Source: CAYWMD01 sp964458575 (GTDB lineage Bacteria > Verrucomicrobiota > Verrucomicrobiia > Limisphaerales > JADLHS01). From it: 30,012 nt of DNA. Positions 16,115 to 24,412 of this stretch are shown here, piece by piece. Position 1 is the stretch's first letter; the number at the start of each line of letters is the position of its first letter. A model generated the notes under the pieces. It was not told the DNA's origin. It did no database searches and saw only the letters and a program-made list of their open reading frames with translations. Position numbers and translations under genes: made by a program. The stretch is taken from the NCBI GenBank assembly GCA_964458575.1, contig CAYWMD010000073.1, positions 1-30,012 of the forward strand, in the 5' to 3' direction.

Positions 16115-17683
16115 GTGAATGGCATGAACATCCCGTCGCTCCTGAGCCAGATCCACAAATCACTCGCAATCGCGGTCATGGCCGTTCATTTGCCGGCCGC
16201 TCGTATCGCCATGGCGGCGGAGCCGTTGTCCCTCGAACCCGGCGTCGCACAGTTGTTTGTTGACGACGGCGTGGTTGAATCGCACCGGAATCTGGTCCGC
16301 ACGCTGCATCAACCGGTCAAGGATGATAAAGGCGAGCACCCCGTCATTCGGTCCGCGCCGGAGTCCACGCTGCTGGCCTACGGCACGATCGTATTCGACG
16401 CCCGGCTTAAGAAATACGTCATGTTCATCCAGGGTTTTCCCAGTCGCGACATGTATCGCGTCCTGTCGGCGGATGGAATGCACTGGAGCGAAACCGACGG
16501 ACGCAAACTCGAGCGCGTCATTTTGGATACCAACCTGGGCGACGTGCCCCGCGACAAATCCATCAACGCCCACGGCGAACGCTCGATTGATTTGTTCTCC
16601 TGCTACTACGACGAGACGGACGCCGAGTGGCCTTACAAGGGTTGGTGCTGGTTCGCCAACTGGGGCAACAATCTGGAAGGCATCCATTACGTGCGGTCGC
16701 ACGATGGCAAAACCTGGGAGCGCGGACGACAAATCGTCAATGGTTACGCGGGTCCGGGAGACACGAGTTGCCGCACCATTCAGCAGGACGGCAAGACCGT
16801 TTACGGGCCTGGCGATGTGACGGTTTTTTATCCCGACGCCAAAACAGGCCGTTTCCTCGGCGTCTTCAAGTTTTTCACCACGGAAGCCGTGGCGGCGGGA
16901 AACAACCTGCGCAGCCGGGCGTATTTGTGGCTCGACCGGCTGGACGAGGCGGTGGACACGCGGCGCATCGAACGCATCGCCCTGCTGCCGCCCGCCGATT
17001 TTGCCGGCGGCGACACGGCGTTCGATGAATACTACGCGACGACAGCCTGGCGTTACGAATCGCTGTGGTTGGGCACGTTGAAAATTTTCCATCCGCGCGG
17101 CAACTATCCGCACTCGGCGGCGGGTTGCGCGTTTTTCAAGCTGGTGTCGAGCCGCGACGGTTTGGACTGGCGCAAGGTGAAGTATCTCAACGATGCCGGC
17201 GTGCCGGAGGTTTTCCTGCCCAACAGCCCGGAAGGCGGCAACGGCGGACGGAACGATGGCGGCTACATGAGCGATTTCACCCAGGGACCGTTGCGCATGG
17301 GCGATGAATTGATTTTTTATTACAGTTCGTCGTCCTGGGGCAAGAACCACCAAAAGCCGCAACGGTTGAGCGGCGGCGGCATCTTCCGCGCCCGCCTGCG
17401 TGTGGATGGATTCGTCTCCGTGGACGAAGGCGTCGTCACCACGCGGCCCTTGATTCTGAACGGCGCTGGCAACCTGTTTGTGAACGCGGCGGGCCCGGTC
17501 AAGATCGAGGCAATTGACGCGACGGACAAAGTTCTTGGTTCGGTGGAGATCACCGGCGATTCCATCCGGCACGCCGCTGATTTCGGGGGCAAGTCGCTGC
17601 GAGCCATCGCCGGAAATTCTCCGCTGCGCCTGCGCTTCACCGTCACACCACCCGGCAGACTTTACTCGTTCGTGGTTCGCTGA
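16115..17683 (+). CDS. Secreted glycosidase-like five-bladed-propeller protein
   Basis: A 522-residue protein with an N-terminal signal peptide (LAIAVMAVHLPAARIAMAA, cleavage near AMAA-EP), predicted to be periplasmic or secreted. The mature protein begins with QLFVDDGVVESHRNLVRTLH, a phrase frequent in Planctomycetota/Verrucomicrobiota proteins related to the GH32/GH43/GH62 propeller group. It continues with blade-like segments (KYVMFIQGFPSRDMYRVLSA, GIHYVRSHDGKTWERG, GPGDVTVFYPDAKTGRFLGV) and a conserved DFTQGPLRMGDELIFYYSS near residue 390. A C-terminal β-sandwich-like part (VKIEAIDATDKVLGSVEI) follows. No specific substrate can be named, and catalytic acids could not be assigned by eye. 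The start may be the ATG at 16115 or 16124. Its 3' end overlaps the convergent epimerase gene by 22 bp. Confidence 0.78.
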   Translation: MNGMNIPSLLSQIHKSLAIAVMAVHLPAARIAMAAEPLSLEPGVAQLFVDDGVVESHRNLVRTLHQPVKDDKGEHPVIRSAPESTLLAYGTIVFDARLKKYVMFIQGFPSRDMYRVLSADGMHWSETDGRKLERVILDTNLGDVPRDKSINAHGERSIDLFSCYYDETDAEWPYKGWCWFANWGNNLEGIHYVRSHDGKTWERGRQIVNGYAGPGDTSCRTIQQDGKTVYGPGDVTVFYPDAKTGRFLGVFKFFTTEAVAAGNNLRSRAYLWLDRLDEAVDTRRIERIALLPPADFAGGDTAFDEYYATTAWRYESLWLGTLKIFHPRGNYPHSAAGCAFFKLVSSRDGLDWRKVKYLNDAGVPEVFLPNSPEGGNGGRNDGGYMSDFTQGPLRMGDELIFYYSSSSWGKNHQKPQRLSGGGIFRARLRVDGFVSVDEGVVTTRPLILNGAGNLFVNAAGPVKIEAIDATDKVLGSVEITGDSIRHAADFGGKSLRAIAGNSPLRLRFTVTPPGRLYSFVVR

Positions 17684-18708
17684 CCGACGTTTTGTCGGTA
17701 CCAATCCAGCGCGATCGCCAGGCCAGCTTCCACCGTGCGCGTTGGCGCAAACCCCAACAACCGTTGCGCCTTGGCGATGTCTGCCAGCGAATGGCGCACG
17801 TCACCCGGCCGAAACTCCCGATACACCGGCTGTGAGTCCGGCAACGTCGGATCGCGGCGTCGCAACCCTTCCTTGAGAAAGCGAAACAGGTCGTTCAACA
17901 TCGTGCGCTGGCCCAAGGCTACGTTGTAAGCCTGGTTGCACGCTGCCGGATTGGCCGTGGTGGCTGCCAGCAGGTTCGCCTGCACGATGTTTTCGATGAA
18001 GCAGAAATCGCGGCTGGTCTCACCGTCGCCGTTGATGAAGACAGGTTCGCGGCGCAGCAACGACGCGATCCACTGGGGGATCACCGCCGCATAAGCGCCG
18101 TCCGGGTCCTGGCGCGGACCGAACACGTTGAAGTAACGCAAGCCGATGGATGGCATCCCATACGCCTGCGCGAAGGTGTTCGCATACACCTCGTTCATCA
18201 ACTTGGTGCCGGCGTAGGGCGAGAGCGGGTTGCCGATTTTGTGCTCCACCTTGGGCAGGTCCGGCGAGTCGCCGTAAACCGCGCTGCTCGACGCATACAC
18301 GAACCGTTTCACCTTCGCGTCACGCGCGGCGATGAGCATGTTCAGGAAACCGGTCACGTTGGCTTCGTGCGTGGCCAGCGGCTCGACCATCGAGCGCGGC
18401 ACCGAACCCAAGGCCGCTTCGTGCAACACAAAAGCCACGCCGGCACACGCTTGTTCGCAGGCGGCCGGGTCGGTGATGTCGCCCTCCAAGAACCGGAATC
18501 GCTTCCATTGTTCGGCGGTGACGAGGCCTTTGACCTGTTCCAGGTTTTGCTTCTTGCCGGTGGAAAAGTTGTCCAGGCCCACCACGGTTTGACCGAGCTT
18601 GAGCAGCGTTTCGAGCAGATTGGAGCCGATGAAACCGGCAACCCCCGTGACCAGCCAGGTGGCCGGCTGGGTCTTCAATGTGATTTGCAGTTGGTCGTAA
18701 GCGGACAT
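17662..18708 (-). CDS. UDP-N-acetylglucosamine 4-epimerase-like SDR (WbpP/TviC type)
   Basis: A 348-residue extended SDR that would interconvert UDP-GlcNAc(A)/UDP-GalNAc(A) for surface polysaccharide synthesis. It shows the NAD-binding loop TGVAGFIGSNLLE (21-33), DNFSTGKKQNL, HEAALGSVPRSMVEP (typical of WbpP/TviC), the catalytic SSSAVYGDS (141-149) and YAGTK (Y165, K169), and the RYFNVFGPRQDP and GDGETSRDFCFIEN substrate-side motifs. These last features favour the WbpP/TviC-like subgroup over GalE. The start ATG at 18708 places the usual short helix before the Rossmann fold; upstream in-frame codons are atypical. It overlaps the glycosidase-like gene tail to tail. No other polysaccharide-synthesis gene is next to it. 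Confidence 0.9.
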   Translation of the reverse strand: MSAYDQLQITLKTQPATWLVTGVAGFIGSNLLETLLKLGQTVVGLDNFSTGKKQNLEQVKGLVTAEQWKRFRFLEGDITDPAACEQACAGVAFVLHEAALGSVPRSMVEPLATHEANVTGFLNMLIAARDAKVKRFVYASSSAVYGDSPDLPKVEHKIGNPLSPYAGTKLMNEVYANTFAQAYGMPSIGLRYFNVFGPRQDPDGAYAAVIPQWIASLLRREPVFINGDGETSRDFCFIENIVQANLLAATTANPAACNQAYNVALGQRTMLNDLFRFLKEGLRRRDPTLPDSQPVYREFRPGDVRHSLADIAKAQRLLGFAPTRTVEAGLAIALDWYRQNVGQRTTNE

Positions 18709-18800
18709 GTTTAGTTCAGAATTTGCAAAATAATTTCGGTGAGCAGCGTACAATGTGGATGTCGCCGACGGCAATTGTTTAATGCCGGCTGTCCCTGAAA

Positions 18801-18901
18801 TACGGAGCGCGGCCATCCTGGCCGCAGCGTGTTGCCATGGCAGGCCGCTTTGAAATCGGACGGTGACTGATCGGCGTGCGTGCTGCGGGCGGGACGCCCG
18901 C
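18801..18901. repeat. Two intergenic GC-rich hairpins (REP-like)
   Basis: Two perfect 7-bp stems with 3-nt loops lie between the sulfatase stop and the epimerase start: GCGGCCA-TCC-TGGCCGC at 18810-18826 and GCGGGCG-GGA-CGCCCGC at 18885-18901. The second ends 9 bp from the sulfatase stop on the minus strand and could act as a 3'-end stabilising hairpin, but no T-run follows. Confidence 0.5.
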
Positions 18902-18909
18902 GCGCCAAT

Positions 18910-20472
18910 TCAATTCGCGTTCTGATTGATCGGCTGGTCCACCACGAACGCTTTCGGAAAGTCCGCTGCCTTGTCGCCACCACGCGGACCGAGCCGTTTG
19001 TTCGCCGAACCGCCGAAGGGCGCGTTGATCGGAATTTCCATTCCTCCCAGTTCCGCCATCATGCCGTAAAGCTGTTTTTCCATGTCCTGGGCCAGCTTCT
19101 GATGTTTGCCATCGTAAAGCAGGTTGGTCGTTTCATTCGGATCGTTTTGCAGGTCGTAGAGTTCGTCCGCATCCCAAAGGCCGTAGTAGTTGATGTATTT
19201 GTAACGGTCGCCGCGCAGCGCAAAGACCGTCGGCGACTGCGGATAATTCTTTTCCCAGTAATAAACGTAGAAAAAGTTTTTGCGCCACGGGATTTGTTTG
19301 CCCTCGGCCAGCGGCAGGAAACTCTCGCCATCCATGTGCGGCGGTTTGGCCAGCCCCATCGCGTCCATGATGGTCGGGGCGATGTCAATGTTGGCGACCA
19401 TCTGCTCCACCACCGCGCCGCCCTTGATGAGGCTCGGGCATTGCATGAGCATCGGCACGCGGATGGACGTCTCGTACGCCACGCGTTTGTCAATCAACCC
19501 GTGCTCACCGAACATGAACCCGTTGTCCCCCATGTAAATCACCAGCGTGTCCTCGTAGATGCCCATCTTCTTGAGCTGCTCGAGCACACGGCCGACGCCG
19601 TCATCCACGGCGCACAGCACTTCGCAATAGCGCTTGTAGTAACGCTCGATGTCCAGCTCGCTGTGATACGGGAAATCCACGCCGTGCCAGGAATTGCGCT
19701 GGTCGCGCACCCACCGCGGCGCGTTTCCTTCGGCCGTGGCTGGATTCACCTGCGTTGCGGGCCGCTGGAACGGCAGCTTGGCGAGTTTGTCCTCGTGCCG
19801 CGGCGCGGGCGTGAAATTCGAGTGCAACGCCTTGTGCGACAGATACAGGAAAAACGGCTTCTCGGACGGCTTCTGTTTCGCAATCCAATCAATGGCGTAG
19901 TCTGTCAATTCGTCCGTGATGTAACCCTTCTGCTTCACCCGCCGGCCGTCCACATTGAGCGTGTAATCCGGGCTGGGCGGCAGATAATTTCCCTGCCCGC
20001 GAAAACTCACCCAATGATCGAAGCCCGGTTGCGGATCATCGGACACCGGCCCCATGTGCCACTTGCCAATGAACGCCGTGGCATAGCCGGCCTTTTGGAG
20101 ATACTGCGGAAAATAAACCGTGCCGGGCGGAATAGCGCGGTTGTTGTCAATGACCCGATGCCGGAACGTGTAAAGCCCGGTGAGAATCGAAGCCCGGCTC
20201 GGCGAACAAAGCGACGTGGTGACAAACGCATTTTTCAGATGCACGCCGTTGGCCGCGATTGAGTCCAGCACGGGCGTTTTGGCGAATTGATGCCCCATGA
20301 AACTCATCGCGTCGTAGCGATGATCATCGGCGAGGATGAACACGACGCTGCGCGGTTTGGCGCCGGGAATGCGCTGCGGCGCGACTTCCTTGGGCACGGG
20401 GACGATGGCGGCTTGAAGCTGAGCCGCCAGGGCCGGCAATAGAAATATCGAGAACATGAAACGATTTTGCAT
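18910..20472 (-). CDS. Secreted sulfatase (S1 family), copy 1
   Basis: This formylglycine-dependent sulfatase is predicted to remove sulfate esters from glycans outside the cytoplasm. The 520-residue protein has a short signal peptide (MFSIFLLPALAAQLQAA), metal ligands in VVFILADDHRYD (D49, D50), the maturation motif CSPSRAS with C89 to be converted to formylglycine, then TGLYTFRHR and FIGKWHMG, and the distal metal site MGDNGFMFGEHG. It ends with ADFPKAFVVDQPINQNAN, also conserved in copy 2. It is a close paralogue of 21337-22890, separated by one membrane-protein gene; all three are on the minus strand. No obvious ribosome site precedes the ATG. The leader CAGGTTAAGCCG is shared with copy 2. 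Substrate is unknown. Confidence 0.94.
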   Translation of the reverse strand: MQNRFMFSIFLLPALAAQLQAAIVPVPKEVAPQRIPGAKPRSVVFILADDHRYDAMSFMGHQFAKTPVLDSIAANGVHLKNAFVTTSLCSPSRASILTGLYTFRHRVIDNNRAIPPGTVYFPQYLQKAGYATAFIGKWHMGPVSDDPQPGFDHWVSFRGQGNYLPPSPDYTLNVDGRRVKQKGYITDELTDYAIDWIAKQKPSEKPFFLYLSHKALHSNFTPAPRHEDKLAKLPFQRPATQVNPATAEGNAPRWVRDQRNSWHGVDFPYHSELDIERYYKRYCEVLCAVDDGVGRVLEQLKKMGIYEDTLVIYMGDNGFMFGEHGLIDKRVAYETSIRVPMLMQCPSLIKGGAVVEQMVANIDIAPTIMDAMGLAKPPHMDGESFLPLAEGKQIPWRKNFFYVYYWEKNYPQSPTVFALRGDRYKYINYYGLWDADELYDLQNDPNETTNLLYDGKHQKLAQDMEKQLYGMMAELGGMEIPINAPFGGSANKRLGPRGGDKAADFPKAFVVDQPINQNAN

Positions 20473-20480
20473 GATGCGCG

Positions 20481-20492
20481 CAGGTTAAGCCG
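20481..20492 (-). promoter_or_regulatory. Conserved 5' leader element of sulfatase copy 1
   Basis: CAGGTTAAGCCG on the plus strand (CGGCTTAACCTG in the transcript sense), with 8 nt between it and the start codon. The same 12-mer with one change lies at the identical distance from sulfatase copy 2 (22899-22910). It may be a duplicated leader or a shared regulatory or initiation element. Confidence 0.35.
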
Positions 20493-20542
20493 CCCTGTAA
20501 CGGCATGGAAGTCTGAATTCTGCGGTCTTGTTCTGATCAGTG

Positions 20543-21208
20543 TCAGTACCGGGTTTGATCCCGCAGCTTCGCCTCCGCTTCGGCAATAGCCGCGCGGACT
20601 TCGGCCGGCACCTCCTCCAGTGAGTGATAGATATTCTCAACGCCAGATGCGTCAGTGATTTTGAACTCAGTGATGTCCTTCCTGCGGGTGATCTTGGAGA
20701 TAATGGCGTTCTCTGTTCGCGAAGTCTCCACCATGGATGCCTCGTCGCCCCTCATCGGTTCTGCCTCGAGGGCTTCTATTTGCGAGCGTATTTCCGGCGG
20801 CACGCTATCCATCGAGTGATATTCACGTTGCCGTCCGTCCGCGCCGACAATTTTGACGGTGACCGATCTTTCGCTGGTCGTCACCTTGTGTACTCCCGGC
20901 AGCAGCTCGACGTTGGAGTCCGTGAAGCGCTCCCGTTCCTCGATGCGCCTGTCCATCCGAAGTACCCGTGCAATTTCAACGCCGGCACGAATAGCATGAA
21001 AGAGGCAAAATGCGGCAATACCTGAGAAGAATGTGACCCACAGCCAATACCAAACCGGCTCACTCTCGGGTGTGAAAACGTGGTCGTGCCCGCGATGACG
21101 ATACTGAAACCTACCCGCCGCGAGCACAGAAGACACATACCATGTCGCCAGAACGCCGCCCGTGCCGTAGGCTACGACATCGAACCATCTATTGTTTAAT
21201 CGCGCCAT
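20543..21208 (-). CDS. Two-helix membrane protein with duplicated YHS-x-VP-E-R motif
   Basis: Not recognised as a named family. The 221-residue protein (ATG at 21208) has two transmembrane segments (about 10-30 and 53-75) joined by a short loop with His-rich RHRGHDH, then a C-terminal soluble domain. That domain carries two copies of one unit: VTVKIVGADG...REYHSMDSVPPEIRSQIEA (117-146) and TEFKITDASG...IYHSLEEVPAEVRAAIAEA (180-211). Each unit looks like a β-hairpin followed by YHS(M/L)-x-x-VP-x-E-(I/V)R and a helix. Upstream in-frame residues to 21295 are arginine/cysteine-rich and were excluded. It sits between the two sulfatase paralogues on the same strand. A signalling or assembly role is conceivable but not supported further. 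Confidence 0.75.
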   Translation of the reverse strand: MARLNNRWFDVVAYGTGGVLATWYVSSVLAAGRFQYRHRGHDHVFTPESEPVWYWLWVTFFSGIAAFCLFHAIRAGVEIARVLRMDRRIEERERFTDSNVELLPGVHKVTTSERSVTVKIVGADGRQREYHSMDSVPPEIRSQIEALEAEPMRGDEASMVETSRTENAIISKITRRKDITEFKITDASGVENIYHSLEEVPAEVRAAIAEAEAKLRDQTRY

Positions 21209-21336
21209 AGAACTCCATGCGCTCAACGTCCGGCCAGCTTCCTGCCCCGATTGATTTCTGCAATTCTCGACTCGAGCTGGACAAAAACTCCGCAATCACG
21301 ATAGCTGAGGTGATCGGGACGGCAAGGGCAAATGGA

Positions 21337-22890
21337 TCAATTGGCGTCCTGATTGATTGGTTCATCCGCCACGAGTGCCTTGGGAAAATCCGCGGCTTGG
21401 TCGCCGCCGCGATTGCGCGAGCGGCGGTTTAGTGAATCACCGGTCGGCGCGTTCAACGGGATGTACATCCCGCCCGACGCGGTCAACGTTTGGTAAAGCC
21501 GCTGCTCCATCCGCTTCGCGATGGCTTGATGCTTGCCGTCGTAAAACAGGTTCGTCGTTTCATTGGGATCGGCTTGCAGGTCGTAAAGTTCATCCGCGTC
21601 CCACAGGCCGTAGTAGGTGATGTATTTGTAGCGGTCGCCGCGCAGCGCGAACACCGTTGGCGATTGCGGGTAATTTTTCTCCCAGTAATAAACGTAAAGC
21701 AGGTCGTCACGCCACGGAGTTGGCTTCCCCAGAGCGAGCGGGAGAAAACTTTGACCGTCCATGTGCGGTGGTTTGGCCAGCCCCATGGCTTCCATGATGG
21801 TCGGTGCGAGGTCAATGTTCGCCACCATCCGCTCCACGACTGTGCCGGCTTTGAGGAGATTGGGGCATTGCATGAGCAGGGGGATGCGCATGGAAGCATC
21901 GTAGGCGGTGCGTTTATCAATGATGCCGTGTTCGCTGAATTGAAAGCCGTTGTCGCTCGTGTAAATCACCAGCGTGTCATCGAGGATGCCCATCGCTTTC
22001 AACTGGGTCAGAATGCGACCGAGGCTTTCGTCCACGGCGCACAGCGTTTCGCAGTATTTTTTGCCGTATTCGCCAATGTCGTTTTCGGTGTAATAGGGAT
22101 AGTCCACGCCGTGCCGCGAATTGCGCTGGTCGCGCAGCCAGCGCGGCGCATTGGCGGCGGCGGTTGGCGGCTGCGTTTGAGTTGGCGGCGCAGGAAGTTT
22201 CAGTTTGGCGTATTTGCCGCGGTGCCGTTCCGCCGGTGTAAAGTGTGCATGAACGGCCTTGTGGGAAAGGTAGAGAAAGAAAGGCTTCCGGGCCGGTGAC
22301 TGTTTCGACAGCCAGTCAACGGCGTAATCCGTGAGTTCATCGGTGATGTAACCCCTCTGCTTCACGCGCTGACCGTTTACGTTGAGCGTGTAATCCGGGT
22401 CGGGCGACAGGTAGTTCCCCTGCCCTTTGAAACTCACCCAGTGGTCGAACCCCGGCTGCGGATCGTCGAATTCGCCGCCCATGTGCCATTTGCCGATGAA
22501 CGCCGTCGCGTAGCCCGCCTGCTGGAGATACTGCGGAAAAAATATTGTGCCCGACGGGATCGGCCGATTGTTGTCAATGACCCGATGCCGGAACGTGTAG
22601 AGGCCGGTGAGAAATGACGCGCGACTGGGCGAGCAAAGCGACGTGGTGACGAAGGCGTTTTTCAAATACACCCCGTTCTTCGCCATCGAGTCCATTACGG
22701 GCGTTCGGGCCAATGGATGACCCAGAAAACTCATCGCGTCGTAGCGATGGTCGTCGGTCAGGATGAACACGACGCTGCGCGGTTTGGCTCCGGCGAGGCG
22801 TTCGAGGACGATTTCCGGCGGCACTGGAGGCGTTCCGCGGACCTGAAGGGCCGCAGCGATAACGAACGCCAAGATGCCGAGCTTGCGCAT
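21337..22890 (-). CDS. Secreted sulfatase (S1 family), copy 2
   Basis: A 517-residue paralogue of the sulfatase at 18910-20472, very similar over its whole length. It has a signal peptide (LGILAFVIAAALQVRG), metal site VVFILTDDHRYD (D46, D47), CSPSRAS with C86 as the formylglycine precursor, FLTGLYTFRHR, FIGKWHMGGEFDD and TSDNGFQFSEHG. The C-terminus ADFPKALVADEPINQDAN mirrors copy 1. Differences cluster in the middle (PAPPTQTQPPTAAAN), so substrate preference may differ. It is the first gene of the minus-strand sulfatase group and is divergent from the pseudopilin gene at 23007, with 116 bp between them. Maturation by FGE or anSME is required in this family, and neither gene is in the window. 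Confidence 0.94.
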   Translation of the reverse strand: MRKLGILAFVIAAALQVRGTPPVPPEIVLERLAGAKPRSVVFILTDDHRYDAMSFLGHPLARTPVMDSMAKNGVYLKNAFVTTSLCSPSRASFLTGLYTFRHRVIDNNRPIPSGTIFFPQYLQQAGYATAFIGKWHMGGEFDDPQPGFDHWVSFKGQGNYLSPDPDYTLNVNGQRVKQRGYITDELTDYAVDWLSKQSPARKPFFLYLSHKAVHAHFTPAERHRGKYAKLKLPAPPTQTQPPTAAANAPRWLRDQRNSRHGVDYPYYTENDIGEYGKKYCETLCAVDESLGRILTQLKAMGILDDTLVIYTSDNGFQFSEHGIIDKRTAYDASMRIPLLMQCPNLLKAGTVVERMVANIDLAPTIMEAMGLAKPPHMDGQSFLPLALGKPTPWRDDLLYVYYWEKNYPQSPTVFALRGDRYKYITYYGLWDADELYDLQADPNETTNLFYDGKHQAIAKRMEQRLYQTLTASGGMYIPLNAPTGDSLNRRSRNRGGDQAADFPKALVADEPINQDAN

Positions 22891-22898
22891 GATTCAGA

Positions 22899-22910
22899 CA
22901 GATTAAGCCG
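22899..22910 (-). promoter_or_regulatory. Conserved 5' leader element of sulfatase copy 2
   Basis: CAGATTAAGCCG, 11/12 identical to 20481-20492, at the same distance (8 nt) from the start codon of sulfatase copy 2. Confidence 0.35.
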
Positions 22911-23006
22911 TCCCGCAAGCTGGCGGAAGAATTAAACAAATCTTGGCTGCAGGTGCTTGTTGCAACTTGCCCTTGACACAGGTCCAAGCAGAAGGAAGAT
23001 AGCCTC

Positions 23007-23828
23007 ATGGCAGACATTCGACTCGTGCTTGTCCGACCTCATAAACGACCTCGCCGAAATGGCTTCACCTTGATCGAACTGCTCGTTGTTATCGCCATCA
23101 TCGCCATTCTCGCGGCCATGCTCCTGCCCGCGTTGTCGAAAGCCAAAGACAAGGCGCTGGCCATGAAATGCCTGAATAACTGCCGGCAGATTGGCTTGGC
23201 CGCGATGACCTACATGCACGAAAACAACGATACCTATCCCACTGGCGAACGGGTCGTGGGCCTGAATTCGTTACAGGCAGAAACGGGTTGGCCGCGGTTG
23301 TTGCTGCCTTACATGAGCGGTTTCATCACCAACGTGCAGCCCGCCATTTATCTTTGTCCGAAGGAAAGAAACGTGGCCATGCGATCCGTGGGTGTGCCTT
23401 ACGAATCGCAACTGCACTTTTGGGCGAATCGTTTCATCATCAGCGACATTCGCGACCACCCCGAAGGCGGCGTCCGGAGCGCGCAACTGAAGAAGACTTC
23501 CATCTACTGGATGATTGGCGAAAAGGACGTTTACGAAATGGCCAACATTGACTCCGGCGCATTGATTGAACTGCACCTGAACCTGTGGAATACACCGCCC
23601 GGCGACCCGGCGATGCGCCGGCACAACGGCGGCCAAATGTCCATCGCTGCGGACGGTCATGCGGAACGGTTGCGCATGCCACCCTACCAACCGGGCCGGC
23701 CGGCGCCGCCGAATTTTGTGGAGTTGGGCGACACCGTCATCGGCGTGCAAGGCGCACATGGCAACTGGCAGAACAATGGGCCGTTCGTGAAAATGTACAT
23801 GAGATATAGCCGGGCGATGGATTTTTGA
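23007..23828 (+). CDS. Type II secretion/type IV pilin-like pseudopilin (prepilin leader)
   Basis: A 273-residue protein with a canonical prepilin leader: basic RPHKRPRRNG, cleavage after G19, then F20-TLIELLVVIAIIAIL (E24 of the mature E5 type) forming the long N-terminal helix. It would be processed by prepilin peptidase and sit in the inner membrane or a pseudopilus. The rest (LSKAKDKALAMKCLNNCRQIGLAAMTYMHENNDTYP) resembles the H-X9-DG/DUF1559-like secreted pseudopilins that are strongly expanded in Verrucomicrobiota, Lentisphaerota and Planctomycetota. The C-terminal HNGGQMSIAADGHAERLRM matches their conserved end (G-x-(x)-N-x-xADGH). The start is supported by AAGGA at 22993-22997. A small lipoprotein gene follows after 19 bp. 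Confidence 0.93.
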   Translation: MADIRLVLVRPHKRPRRNGFTLIELLVVIAIIAILAAMLLPALSKAKDKALAMKCLNNCRQIGLAAMTYMHENNDTYPTGERVVGLNSLQAETGWPRLLLPYMSGFITNVQPAIYLCPKERNVAMRSVGVPYESQLHFWANRFIISDIRDHPEGGVRSAQLKKTSIYWMIGEKDVYEMANIDSGALIELHLNLWNTPPGDPAMRRHNGGQMSIAADGHAERLRMPPYQPGRPAPPNFVELGDTVIGVQGAHGNWQNNGPFVKMYMRYSRAMDF

Positions 23829-23847
23829 AACAACCCGATCATCATCC

Positions 23848-24348
23848 ATGAGTCTCGGTTCACAAACATGCTTCAGTCGGTGGATCATTAACGCCCTCGT
23901 GTTGATCATGCCGCTCGGCTTGATTCAGGTTTGCGGCTGCAAAAAGGAAAGCCAAAAGGCCGAGACACCGGAAGCGGTGTCCGCCCCGGCCAATCCCGCC
24001 AATTCGCCACCCGCGCTCCAGCCGGTGAAACCAGACGATCCCGCCGCGGCTCAACAACGGGCGCGGATGGCGGTGGTCATGGCGATGCGGCGCGGCGACG
24101 CTCCACCGCCACCCGCAGCGATGAAACTCCGCGGACGCGAACTGGCAACCCCCGAGGTGCTTCAGGCCTACAATCAAGAATTGCTTCGGGTGCGAGTTCA
24201 AGAGCGGAGTTCGCCCGAGAATCTCGAGGACCTGGTTCAGAAATGGATCGGCAAATGGCGGTTGCTGCCGCCGCTTCCCACGCCGCCACCCGGCAAGCGG
24301 ATTGTTTACGATGACCTGAATGGCATCATCCGCTTGGACCCACCTTGA
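23848..24348 (+). CDS. Small lipoprotein, function unknown
   Basis: A 166-residue protein with a lipoprotein-like signal: hydrophobic INALVLIMPLGLIQ followed by VCGC, where the second Cys would be lipidated. After this come a low-complexity Ala/Pro/Glu region (about 35-70) and a compact C-terminal part (EVLQAYNQELLRVRVQERS, ENLEDLVQKWIGKWRLLPPL). The C-terminal phrase about a required length followed by PPGKRIVYDDLNGIIRL recalls small periplasmic proteins often encoded beside H-X9-DG pseudopilins in these phyla. No enzymatic motif was found. It lies 19 bp after the pseudopilin gene and 64 bp before the first jelly-roll-like gene, so all are probably co-transcribed. Confidence 0.72.
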   Translation: MSLGSQTCFSRWIINALVLIMPLGLIQVCGCKKESQKAETPEAVSAPANPANSPPALQPVKPDDPAAAQQRARMAVVMAMRRGDAPPPPAAMKLRGRELATPEVLQAYNQELLRVRVQERSSPENLEDLVQKWIGKWRLLPPLPTPPPGKRIVYDDLNGIIRLDPP

Positions 24349-24412
24349 TCCCGACCGCCACTTTCGGTCCCGGGTCGAGGGTATTATTGACAAGCTCATC
24401 GGGTGAAGGATA

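Noticed and set aside
16160..17704. 514-codon minus-strand open frame opposite the glycosidase-like gene
   Set aside because: Arginine/alanine/valine-rich antisense composition with no domain; the plus strand has a signal peptide and family motifs.
18880..20262. 460-codon plus-strand open frame opposite sulfatase copy 1
   Set aside because: A similar shadow appears opposite sulfatase copy 2, as expected from mirrored coding sequence and not from a gene.
22973..23001. Promoter TTGACA at 22973-22978 for the pseudopilin gene
   Set aside because: The matching -10 position (AAGATA) is poor and would put transcription start at or after the ribosome site and start codon.
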